Positions 1 to 5,648 of a stretch of DNA of 6,157 bases are shown here, piece after piece. Origin of the DNA: Anaerolineae bacterium (GTDB lineage: Bacteria > Chloroflexota > Anaerolineae > J102); contig WGCR01000552.1 in the NCBI GenBank assembly GCA_015493675.1, forward strand, positions 1 to 6,157, written 5' to 3'. Every line of letters starts with the position of its first letter. Position 1 is the stretch's first letter. The translations under genes were made by a program, and so were the position numbers. The notes under the pieces are model-generated. The model was not told the origin of the DNA, made no database searches, and worked only from the letters and a program-made list of their open reading frames with translations.

Positions 1-323
1 GCCTGAATGATGCGGACAAACTGGACGCCATCGGAGCCATCGGCGTGGCCCGGGTCTTCGCCTTTGCCGGAACGCATGGCAACCGTCTGTGGACGCACCC
101 GCTGCCCGAACTCGAACAGATCATCGGCCCCGATCGCCGGGTTTATCGCCAGACGCATGGCGGCAGCCGCGATTATACGCCAAGCCACGAACTGCTGTGC
201 AAGCTGGCGGGCCTGAGCGATAATATGTACACCGCCACCGCCCGACAGATAGCACGCGACCGCCACGACTACATGCTTGCCTTCTTTCGTCGTCTGGATG
301 AGGAGGCGCTGGGGAGGCGCTAA
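1..323 (+). CDS. HD-superfamily phosphohydrolase, C-terminal part (5' cut by window edge)
   Basis: The reading frame is open from position 3 to the TAA at 321-323, so the start lies outside the window and about 106 codons are visible. The first visible residues, LNDADKLDAIGAIGVAR, match the segment of small HD-domain hydrolases (COG1418/YedJ-like) that carries the last metal-ligand aspartate of the H...HD...D set; the His and HD ligands would lie upstream, out of view. The tail, with YTATARQIARDRHDYMLAFFRRL, fits the C-terminal helices of the same family, where a Thr-rich start is followed by an A-x-x-R-H/D-x-[FY]M pattern. Such enzymes hydrolyse phosphomonoesters or phosphodiesters, often of nucleotides, with divalent metals in the cytoplasm; the substrate cannot be told from this fragment. 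A GTG inside the fragment (position 45) is not the start, because the conserved HD segment precedes it. It ends 112 nt before the next gene, which has its own promoter. Confident on family, not on substrate. Confidence 0.85.
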   Translation, partial: LNDADKLDAIGAIGVARVFAFAGTHGNRLWTHPLPELEQIIGPDRRVYRQTHGGSRDYTPSHELLCKLAGLSDNMYTATARQIARDRHDYMLAFFRRLDEEALGRR

Positions 324-362
324 GCGGGGAAAATTGTGAGAATCCTTTCAGGTGGCAAAAAA

Positions 363-380
363 TGTAAAGCACTCTTGACA
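363..380. promoter_or_regulatory. Putative operator O1 overlapping the -35 box
   Basis: The 18-bp element TGTAAAGCACTCTTGACA is an imperfect dyad: six of nine symmetric pairs match. Its last six bases are the -35 hexamer. Its left half TGTAAAGC is identical to that of the site 40 bp downstream; the longer direct match AAAATGTAAAGC spans 359-370 and 399-410. By position and symmetry it is a likely binding site for the XRE regulator encoded just downstream. That assignment is inference. Confidence 0.5.
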
Positions 381-403
381 TTTACTCATTTACCTGCTAA
401 AAT
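375..403 (+). promoter_or_regulatory. Sigma70-type promoter of the XRE/membrane-protein cassette
   Basis: A perfect -35 box TTGACA lies at 375-380 and a TAAAAT -10 box at 398-403, separated by exactly 17 nt. A TG at 395-396, one base before the -10, makes an extended -10. Transcription would begin near 410, about 25 nt before the ATG at 436. It is the best promoter match I found in the window and lies inside an AT-rich stretch unlike the flanking genes. Both boxes are overlapped by dyad-symmetric sites, which suggests it is repressible. Confidence 0.75.
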
Positions 404-420
404 GTAAAGCAAGCATTACA
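403..420. promoter_or_regulatory. Putative operator O2 overlapping the -10 box and start point
   Basis: The 18-bp element TGTAAAGCAAGCATTACA is a better dyad than the upstream one: seven of nine symmetric pairs match, with TGTAA/TTACA outer arms and GC/GC inner arms. It begins on the last base of the -10 box and covers the predicted transcription start. A repressor dimer bound here would block the promoter. The Cro/C1-like regulator encoded 15 nt downstream is the obvious candidate (inference). Confidence 0.55.
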
Positions 421-435
421 AAAACGAGGAAGGTC

Positions 436-651
436 ATGCTCTTGCAAAATCAACTCAAAAAACTCCGACGAGAAAAAGGATGGACACAGGCGCAACTGGC
501 CCGCCAGGTGGGCGTGACCCGTCAATCTATCATCGCTATCGAAAAAGGCAAATACAAACCCACCGTCGAACTGGCCCTGAAGTTGGCAAGAGCATTGAAC
601 CGCCCCGTCGAAGAGATATTCTGGCTGCAAGAACCAAAAGGAGGCGAATGA
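436..651 (+). CDS. Small Cro/C1-type (XRE) helix-turn-helix transcriptional regulator
   Basis: This 71-aa protein is a single HTH_3 domain with almost nothing else. Residues 6-62 cover the five-helix fold; the helix-turn-helix itself is around TQAQLARQVGVTRQSIIAIE (18-37), followed by the typical GKYKPTVELALKLARALNRPVEEIF. It has no ligand or peptidase domain, so it is probably a simple DNA-binding dimer. The start ATG is preceded by GAGGAAGG (426-433), a good ribosome-binding site. It closely resembles the short XRE regulators commonly found immediately upstream of small membrane protein genes, and here its stop TGA (649-651) overlaps the first possible ATG of exactly such a gene. The two twin dyads over its promoter suggest negative autoregulation of the pair. 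The cassette looks AT-richer than the M16 and acpS genes beside it, which could mean separate acquisition. The family is certain by eye; the target sites are inferred. Confidence 0.93.
   Translation: MLLQNQLKKLRREKGWTQAQLARQVGVTRQSIIAIEKGKYKPTVELALKLARALNRPVEEIFWLQEPKGGE
640..644 (+). promoter_or_regulatory. Ribosome-binding site for the small membrane protein gene
   Basis: GGAGG lies inside the last codons of the XRE gene. It is 3 nt from the ATG at 648 and 6 nt from the ATG at 651. The second spacing is more normal, so 651 is preferred as the start. The 648 ATG shares ATGA with the regulator's stop codon, so the two genes are translationally coupled either way. Confidence 0.7.
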
Positions 652-1037
652 TGAGCCATCTCTCGAAATACTACATCTCCCGCATCCTCATCGCGCTGGC
701 ATTTGGCGCGCTGACGCTGATTTTGAGCGGCTCCTGGACGCTGGCGATAGGATTCAGCATCGGCGCGCTGGTCGTCTTCCTCTACCTTCCCAAAAGCGGG
801 CGCTATCTCATTCGATCTGAAAACAGCATCACGCCTTTTCGGAGTGATGAATACAGCCAGGCCATACGAAATCAGGCGGCCCGGGACGGCTTCGTGGTTC
901 TGACATTGGGCTTTTTTGTCCTTCAAATTTATAGCATGGCCACCAAAACCGCCCCTTCCGCCAATGGCTTCACCGCGCTCTTTGTGATCGGTTGGCTGAC
1001 CTATCTTGGCTCCGATTTCTGGCGACGACGGGCGTGA
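651..1037 (+). CDS. Small four-TM membrane protein of unknown function, paired with XRE regulator
   Basis: This 128-aa protein (129 aa if begun at 648) shows four hydrophobic segments: about residues 8-25, 29-46, 79-97 and 106-121. TM1 and TM2 form a tight hairpin around SGSW. A polar loop of about 30 residues (48-78) contains PKSGRYLIRSEN and FRSDEYSQ, then comes the TM3-TM4 hairpin. The C-terminus is short and basic (FWRRRA), which by the positive-inside rule places it in the cytoplasm. There is no signal peptide, enzymatic motif or known transporter signature that I recognise. The layout resembles the small membrane proteins (DUF2178-like and similar) that follow short XRE regulators in many bacteria and archaea, but I cannot assign it to a named family. 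Its last 37 nt overlap the convergent acpS gene, with no terminator between them. Being a real gene is well supported by the ribosome-binding site, coupling and regular TM pattern; its function is unknown. Confidence 0.82.
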   Translation: MSHLSKYYISRILIALAFGALTLILSGSWTLAIGFSIGALVVFLYLPKSGRYLIRSENSITPFRSDEYSQAIRNQAARDGFVVLTLGFFVLQIYSMATKTAPSANGFTALFVIGWLTYLGSDFWRRRA

Positions 1038-1405
1038 TGCGACGGGCCCGTGGCCACCACGAAGGCGATGGCCAGCTCGTCGGTGTGCGACAGGCTGACG
1101 GCCCATTCGGCCAGGTCCAGCTCGCGGGCCAGCGCCGCCGCCCGCCCGCTCAGGCGCAAGGTCGGCGCCCGGCGCTCATCCGCCAGCACCTCGATCTCGG
1201 TCCAGCCAACCGGTCCGATGCCAGTGCCGAGGGCCTTGGCCACCGCCTCCTTGGCGGCCCAGCGCGCGGCCAGAGATTGCGGACGGTCGCCATAGCGTTC
1301 TATCTCGGCGGGGGTGTAGATGCGGCGCAAGAATGCGTCGTCATGCCGGGCCAACGCCTGCTCCAGCCGGGCGATCTCGATGATATCCACGCCCGAACGC
1401 AACAT
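1001..1405 (-). CDS. acpS: Holo-[acyl-carrier-protein] synthase (AcpS)
   Basis: This 134-aa cytoplasmic enzyme transfers 4'-phosphopantetheine from CoA to the serine of apo-ACP, activating it for fatty-acid synthesis. Family landmarks are clear: SGVDIIEIARLE (4-15) with the Mg-binding Asp7, a FLRRIYTPAEIE segment (25-36), RWAAKEAVAKALGTGI (48-63) with Mg-binding Glu53 and the CoA-binding Lys region, and VSLSHTDELAIAFVV (103-117). The ATG follows GGAGGAAA with good spacing and overlaps the upstream peptidase stop by one base (TGATG), so the gene is translationally coupled as the last gene of the operon. The body matches the usual length of about 120 residues. About 14 extra residues follow ATG at 118-120, rich in basic residues (HHARRRQK), and the last 11 or so are encoded antisense to the end of the small membrane protein gene. 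No terminator hairpin is apparent after the stop TAG. Identification is secure. Confidence 0.96.
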   Translation of the reverse strand: MLRSGVDIIEIARLEQALARHDDAFLRRIYTPAEIERYGDRPQSLAARWAAKEAVAKALGTGIGPVGWTEIEVLADERRAPTLRLSGRAAALARELDLAEWAVSLSHTDELAIAFVVATGPSHHARRRQKSEPR

Positions 1406-2694
1406 CAGCTTTCCTCCGCGGACGGGCCTGCCGCCACCAGCACATATTCATCAGCGCTGAGATAAGCCCGGGCCACGCGTAGCACATCGTCCGCCCCCAC
1501 AGCCCGAATGCGATCCGCGTAGCGGACAAGATAATCGAGGCCCAGATCATACCAGGCCATATTCAACAGATAGCCGCCGATGCCGGCGTTGGTCTCCAGG
1601 CGCAAGGGCAATGACCCGCTGAGCTGGCGCTGTACGTCGCTCAGTTCTTCATCGCTGACCGGATCGGTGCGGATGCGAAGGATCTCGGCCAACATGGCTT
1701 CGCTGGCGCGATCCACATTTTTGGGATTCACGCCAGCGCCGAGCTGCCAGGCGCCGGCGCCGCGATTGACGCTGAAGGTGCTGTAAGCATAATAAGCCAG
1801 TCCCATCTCCTCGCGGATGCGCTGGCCCAGGCGTCCTCCCAGCCCGAAACGCCCCAGGATGCTATTGCAAACCAACATGGGATAATAATCGGGGTCGCTG
1901 CGGGCGATGCCGGGCCAGCCGATGATGATATCGCTCTGGCTTTTGCCGCGCACAGCCACATCCACCTGAATTTTGCCCGACAGCAGCGGTCTGGGCGGAA
2001 TGGCGGGATCGGGTCGGGCCTGAGGATGTCGCCAGTCCCCCAGCGCCTGCTCCAGCCGGGTCAGGGCCTCGGCTGCGGAAATCGCTCCCACCACAACCAC
2101 AACGCCGTCGTCCGGATTGATCTTTTCCTCATAAAAACGCAGTAAGTCCCCGCGTTTGACGCTACGCACCGTTTCAGGCTCGCCCAGCAGTGCAGAGCGA
2201 TAAGGATGGCCGGGCGGATACAAATGTTTGCGGAACGTCAACGAAGCCATGGCCCGGGTGCTGTGCCTTCGTTCATCCAGACGGGTGAGGATGCGGGAGC
2301 GGGTTTTCTCAAGTTCATCTTCGGGAAATGCGGGCAAAATCAGGCTCTCGGCCAGCAAGTCCAGGATCAGGCCAAAGTCTTCAGCCAGAGAATATGCGTC
2401 GAAGCTGAAGGTGTGCCGACCGGCGTCAAATCCAAGCGACGCGCCCACCGCCTCTGTCATCTCGTTGAGAGCGTCGTAATCATGCTTGAGCGTGCCGCGG
2501 CGCAGCAAGATGGCGGTGATATTGGCCAGTCCCGCCTGCTCGGGCGTTTCGTTGATGCTGCCGCCGGGAACGTAGCCTTGCAGCGAAACCGTCTGCGTTT
2601 CGAAATTCTCATAAACCCAAACCCGCAGGCCGTTGCTGAGCCGGCCCATCACGATGTTGTGCGGACCGGGGATGGATGAGGTGAGATCAACCAT
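1405..2694 (-). CDS. M16 peptidase-family protein, non-zinc-binding (R/Y-bearing) subunit
   Basis: This 429-aa protein has the two-lobed fold of M16B peptidases: an N-terminal M16 domain (about 15-165) and an M16_C domain (about 175-355), with a further helical C-terminal part. Where active members have HxxEH, it reads GLANITAILLRRGT (55-68), so His, Glu and His are replaced by Asn58, Ala61 and Ile62. It therefore cannot bind the catalytic zinc. It keeps the C-terminal substrate-binding pair in RIREEMGLAYYAYS (292-305), with Arg294 and Tyr301. In characterised M16B heterodimers such an R/Y subunit completes the active site of a zinc-bearing partner, which here is the gene immediately upstream. 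The frame is open further upstream, to a possible ATG at 2823, but that would run through the partner gene. ATG 2694 has a GCGAGGA ribosome-binding site and overlaps the partner stop by 8 nt, so it is chosen. No signal peptide, so it is probably cytoplasmic. Confidence 0.9.
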   Translation of the reverse strand: MVDLTSSIPGPHNIVMGRLSNGLRVWVYENFETQTVSLQGYVPGGSINETPEQAGLANITAILLRRGTLKHDYDALNEMTEAVGASLGFDAGRHTFSFDAYSLAEDFGLILDLLAESLILPAFPEDELEKTRSRILTRLDERRHSTRAMASLTFRKHLYPPGHPYRSALLGEPETVRSVKRGDLLRFYEEKINPDDGVVVVVGAISAAEALTRLEQALGDWRHPQARPDPAIPPRPLLSGKIQVDVAVRGKSQSDIIIGWPGIARSDPDYYPMLVCNSILGRFGLGGRLGQRIREEMGLAYYAYSTFSVNRGAGAWQLGAGVNPKNVDRASEAMLAEILRIRTDPVSDEELSDVQRQLSGSLPLRLETNAGIGGYLLNMAWYDLGLDYLVRYADRIRAVGADDVLRVARAYLSADEYVLVAAGPSAEES

Positions 2695-3973
2695 GGCGAT
2701 CCTCGCTGACGTACCATCCAATGACGCGATTGGCGGGGATGAGATAACGCCGGGCGACGCGTTGGATGTCGTCCGGCGTGACGCGGGCAAGGCCATCCAG
2801 AAAACCGGCCAGCCAATCGGCATCAGTCACCATGCTGGCGAATCCCAGCCACATGGCCTGACTGGTGACGCTCTCGCTGCCATAGGCGAACATGGCCCGC
2901 GTGCCCTTGATGGCCCGGTTCAGCTCATCTTTGGATACCGGTTCATTTTTCAACCGTTCCAATTCTCCCAGAATGACTTGTTCCACCTGCGCCCGGTCGC
3001 CGTCCTGACGCACCGTGGCGCTGATGGTGAACAAATAGGGATCGATGGTTGCCGCCACAGACGCATTGACCGAAATAGCCAATCCAGAATTGACCAGGGC
3101 CCGATAGAGCCGCGCCGCCCGTCCCAGCCCGCCGCCGCCAAAGGGAGGCAGGCCGGTGGCGCCGTCCAGCACCGCATTCAGCGCCACCATGGGAAAGAAA
3201 TCGGGGTCTCGGGCCGATGGGGCGTGGTGCGTGATGAGAAGGTAGTGGGCGCCGCCGGGGCCATCCAATTGCACCCGGCGCCGGGCGCGAGGTTGGGGCT
3301 CCTGCGCCCTGACCGGCGGCGGCGCCGGGCCGCGGGGGATGTCGCCGAAAAACTGTTCGATGCGCCCGGCCATCTCCTCCGCCCGAAACGCGCCCACCGC
3401 CACGGCTACGGCGTTATTGGGCGTATAAAATTGGCGATAGTGGGCGTAGAGGTCATCGCGGGCGATGCGCCGCAGGTCCTCCTTCCAGCCGATGACCATG
3501 TGGCGGTAGGGATGGGCCAGAAAACTGGCGGCTTGCACCTGTTCTCGCAGCATGTAACCGGGCCTGTTCTCGTTGCCCTCCCGCTCGGAGATGATAACGG
3601 TGCGTTCGTTTTCGGTTTCTGTGGGATCGAAAAGCGCGTTCTGCATCCGATCCGCTTCGATCTCCAACGCCAATCCGATGCGCTCTGCAGGCAGGGTGGC
3701 GTAGAAGGTGGTCCAATCCACCCAGGTCATGCCATTGAAATGCCCCCCCTCCCGCTGAATCAACCGATCGAATTCGCCTTGCGGGCGTCGGGAGGTGCCT
3801 TTGAACAGCATGTGTTCCACCCAATGGGAGACGCCGGTCAATCCCGGCTGCTCATTGCGGCTGCCCACCCGATACCATAGCCAGAAGCTGGCCACAGGCG
3901 CGGCGTGCGTCTCTCTGACCAACAGCGTCAGACCATTTGCCAGTGTGCGAGTGAGAAGGTTATCGGTGAGCAT
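2687..3973 (-). CDS. M16 family zinc metallopeptidase, catalytic subunit
   Basis: From ATG 3973 this is a 428-aa protein. The N-terminal domain opens with LTRTLANGLTLLVRETHAAPVASFWLWYRVGSRNE, and the zinc site is VSHWVEHMLFKGT, with His50, His54 and catalytic Glu53. The third ligand is Glu130 in VIISEREGNEN, 75 residues after His54, as expected for HxxEH-x(~75)-E inverzincins. The C-terminal M16_C domain has Arg291 in LYRALVNSGLAISV, but the Tyr of the usual R/Y pair is replaced by Ile300. It thus complements the next gene, which lacks zinc ligands but has Arg and Tyr. It likely degrades peptides in the cytoplasm or processes a precursor; the substrate is unknown. The start is uncertain: a TTG at 3991 would add six residues (LTPPSP); no clear ribosome-binding site precedes either. 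ATG 3973 fits the family N-terminus better. It lies 42 nt after the ugd stop, in the same frame. Confidence 0.92.
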   Translation of the reverse strand: MLTDNLLTRTLANGLTLLVRETHAAPVASFWLWYRVGSRNEQPGLTGVSHWVEHMLFKGTSRRPQGEFDRLIQREGGHFNGMTWVDWTTFYATLPAERIGLALEIEADRMQNALFDPTETENERTVIISEREGNENRPGYMLREQVQAASFLAHPYRHMVIGWKEDLRRIARDDLYAHYRQFYTPNNAVAVAVGAFRAEEMAGRIEQFFGDIPRGPAPPPVRAQEPQPRARRRVQLDGPGGAHYLLITHHAPSARDPDFFPMVALNAVLDGATGLPPFGGGGLGRAARLYRALVNSGLAISVNASVAATIDPYLFTISATVRQDGDRAQVEQVILGELERLKNEPVSKDELNRAIKGTRAMFAYGSESVTSQAMWLGFASMVTDADWLAGFLDGLARVTPDDIQRVARRYLIPANRVIGWYVSEDRHG

Positions 3974-4015
3974 GGGGGATGGGGGCGTCAACCAATGTGA
4001 AGCGCGCTTGCGCCA

Positions 4016-5329
4016 TTACCAGCCATTCTTCTTGACGCCGCGCCCCACGCCGAAGTAACGAAAGCCCAGCTCTCGCATGGCGGCCGGGCTCCAGACGTTG
4101 CGCCCGTCCAGCAGCACATCGCCGCGCATGGTCTCTTTGATGCGGAGCATATCCAACTGGCGGAACTCGTTCCATTCGGTCACCATCACCAGAGCGTCCA
4201 CATCGACAGCGACCTCATAAGGGTCCTCCACCAGGTGCATATCGGGCACCAGCTTGCAGGCCTCGGGCATAGCCACCGGATCGTAAGCCTGTACAAAACC
4301 GCCCTCGCGGATGATCTGGCGGGCGATATCGAGCGAAGGCGCTTCGCGCAGATCGTCGGTGTTGGGCTTGAATGCCAGGCCCAGCAGACCGATCTTGCGA
4401 TCGCCCAGGCCGTCCAGCGCATTGCGCAGTTTCACCACCACCTGCCGCCGCATGTGCTGATTGATATCCAGCACCGCCCGCAGCAACTGGGGATGAGCGC
4501 CGTGGATCAGAGCCATGTGTTCCAGCGCCCGCACATCCTTGGGGAAGCAGGAGCCGCCAAAGCCCAGGCCGGCGTTGAGAAAATAGGGGCCAATGCGTTT
4601 GTCATAGCCCATGCCCTTGGCCACCATATTCACATCCGCGCCCAGCTCTTCGCAGATGGTGGCGATCTCGTTGATGAAGCTGATGCGGGTGGCCAAAAAG
4701 GCGTTGGATGCGTATTTGATCATCTCGGCGGTGCGCAGATCAGTAATAAGCACGGTGGTGTTCAACGGGCGATGCAACTCTGCCACCTTTTGCGCCGCCT
4801 CGGGATGCTGGGAGCCCAACACCACGCGATCGGGATTCATGAAATCGGAGATGGCCGATCCTTCGCGCAGGAATTCAGGATTGGACACCACCCAGAAGGG
4901 AATGGGCTCTTTCTGTTTCTTTTTGATGATCTCGGCCACCCAATCGCCTGTGCCAACGGGCACGGTGGATTTGTTGATGATGACGATGGGATGATCCATA
5001 TGCTCGGCCATGCTCTCGGCGGCCATGCGCACATAACGCAGATCGGCCTCGCCATCAACGCCCGAAGGCGTGCCCACGGCCACAAAAACGAATTCTGCGT
5101 CTTTCAAGGCGTCGGCGTAACTGGTGGTGAAATCAAGCCGTCCTTTTTCCACATTTCGGACGATCATCTCGGATAGACCGGGCTCATAGATGGGGATCTT
5201 GCCTTTCTTCAGTTTTTGGATTTTCTCTTCGATGATATCCAGCAAGATAACCTTATTGCCCAGATCGGCGAAGCTGGCGCCGGTAACCAGGCCCACATAG
5301 CCTGCGCCCAGCACGGTGATATTCTTCAT
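4016..5329 (-). CDS. ugd: UDP-glucose 6-dehydrogenase
   Basis: This 437-aa cytoplasmic NAD-dependent enzyme oxidises UDP-glucose in two steps to UDP-glucuronate, a precursor for acidic exopolysaccharide, capsule and modified envelope sugars. The N-terminal Rossmann fold has ITVLGAGYVGLVTG (4-17), with Asp31 placed to bind the NAD ribose. STVPVGTG is at 121-128 and NPEFLREG at 150-157. The central helix carries Lys205 in EMIKYASNAF, and the catalytic Cys261 sits in GFGGSCFPKD. The C-terminal UDP-binding domain has GLAFKPNTDDLREAPS. Length and motif order are normal for the family. UDP-N-acetyl-mannosamine/glucosamine dehydrogenases are the main alternative, but the motifs and overall reading fit Ugd best. 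The ATG is preceded by GAGAGG. Upstream lies the hairpin-repeat gap and then, on the same strand, a membrane protein gene; I see no convincing promoter in the short stretch between repeat and start. Confidence 0.95.
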   Translation of the reverse strand: MKNITVLGAGYVGLVTGASFADLGNKVILLDIIEEKIQKLKKGKIPIYEPGLSEMIVRNVEKGRLDFTTSYADALKDAEFVFVAVGTPSGVDGEADLRYVRMAAESMAEHMDHPIVIINKSTVPVGTGDWVAEIIKKKQKEPIPFWVVSNPEFLREGSAISDFMNPDRVVLGSQHPEAAQKVAELHRPLNTTVLITDLRTAEMIKYASNAFLATRISFINEIATICEELGADVNMVAKGMGYDKRIGPYFLNAGLGFGGSCFPKDVRALEHMALIHGAHPQLLRAVLDINQHMRRQVVVKLRNALDGLGDRKIGLLGLAFKPNTDDLREAPSLDIARQIIREGGFVQAYDPVAMPEACKLVPDMHLVEDPYEVAVDVDALVMVTEWNEFRQLDMLRIKETMRGDVLLDGRNVWSPAAMRELGFRYFGVGRGVKKNGW

Positions 5330-5360
5330 TTCAAATACCTCTCATGTTAAGGGAAATGTA

Positions 5361-5498
5361 TTGGCTCAACAGGAATTCAGGGGGCTCCCGACCTCCGGGA
5401 GGTGGACGAGTCATTTTGGGCTTGACCAGGCGGTTTTCGTCCACCTCCCGGAGGTCAATGAGCAGTCAACCCCCTGAAATCCAAAAGAGCCAATTTAT
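5361..5498. repeat. Hairpin-forming intergenic repeat, copy A
   Basis: A unit of about 138 nt built as nested inverted repeats. Outer arms TTGGCTC (5361-5367) and GAGCCAA (5487-5493), middle arms TTCAGGGGG (5376-5384) and CCCCCTGAA (5470-5478), and an exact 20-bp inner stem (5390-5409 with 5437-5456) around a 27-nt loop. Each inner arm also contains its own near-palindrome, ACCTCC-G-GGAGGT or ACCTCC-C-GGAGGT, so alternative small hairpins can form. It has no open reading frame worth keeping and no U-tract, so it is not a standard intrinsic terminator. A diverged second copy starts 150 nt further on. It is reminiscent of REP/MITE-like hairpin elements, but I recognise no named family. Confidence 0.85.
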
Positions 5499-5510
5499 CA
5501 ACAAGGATTG

Positions 5511-5648
5511 ATGGCTCAACTGGTTCTTACGGGGTCGCCAGACTCCTCGGGGGTGGAGGAGCGCTTTTGGCGTGAGCGGGAGGTTTTCGTCCACCTCCCG
5601 AAGGTCAAAATGCAGCCATCCCCTGACTTCCAGGAGAGCCGGATTTAT
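5511..5648. repeat. Hairpin-forming intergenic repeat, copy B (diverged)
   Basis: This copy aligns with copy A over its whole length at roughly 70 percent identity by hand, with few and short gaps. The best-kept block is GGTTTTCGTCCACCTCCCG, 19 nt identical at 5432-5450 and 5582-5600. Its own symmetry has decayed: GGCTC (5513-5517) still pairs with GAGCC (5636-5640), GGGG (5531-5534) with CCCC (5620-5623), and GGTGGAGGA (5552-5560) pairs with TCGTCCACC (5587-5595) with one mismatch. The left arm has changed most. The end of the unit (ATTTAT, matched in copy A at 5493-5498) contains the stop codon (5645-5647) of the neighbouring minus-strand gene. Confidence 0.75.

Noticed and set aside
436..1037. 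Toxin-antitoxin system
   Set aside because: The regulator has no toxin-neutralising domain, and the partner is a regular four-TM protein, not a known toxin family. Nothing beyond the gene order supports this reading.
522..1106. Open frame of 194 codons on the minus strand
   Set aside because: Antisense to the XRE and membrane protein genes and overlapping acpS in another frame; no ribosome-binding site or motif supports it.
2695..2823. 43-codon N-terminal extension of the second M16 protein
   Set aside because: It would overlap the upstream M16 gene by 137 nt in another frame. The ATG at 2694 has a proper ribosome-binding site and gives the normal family N-terminus.
2633..3880. Long open frame of 415 codons on the plus strand
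   Set aside because: It lies antisense to both M16 genes, whose motifs are unmistakable. Its translation is low-complexity, rich in Gly, Arg, His and Gln without domain character, as expected from a GC-rich shadow frame.
4235..5176. Open frame of 313 codons on the plus strand
   Set aside because: Fully antisense to ugd. The translation is His/Gly/Gln-rich with no recognisable family.
5330..5370. Promoter for ugd on the minus strand
   Set aside because: TTGAGC followed by TAACAT can be found, but the spacing is only about 14 nt, so I do not call it.
5361..5648. CRISPR array or attachment site as explanation of the paired repeats
   Set aside because: Only two units exist, each internally palindromic and diverged, with no equal-length spacers, no integrase and no tRNA nearby.
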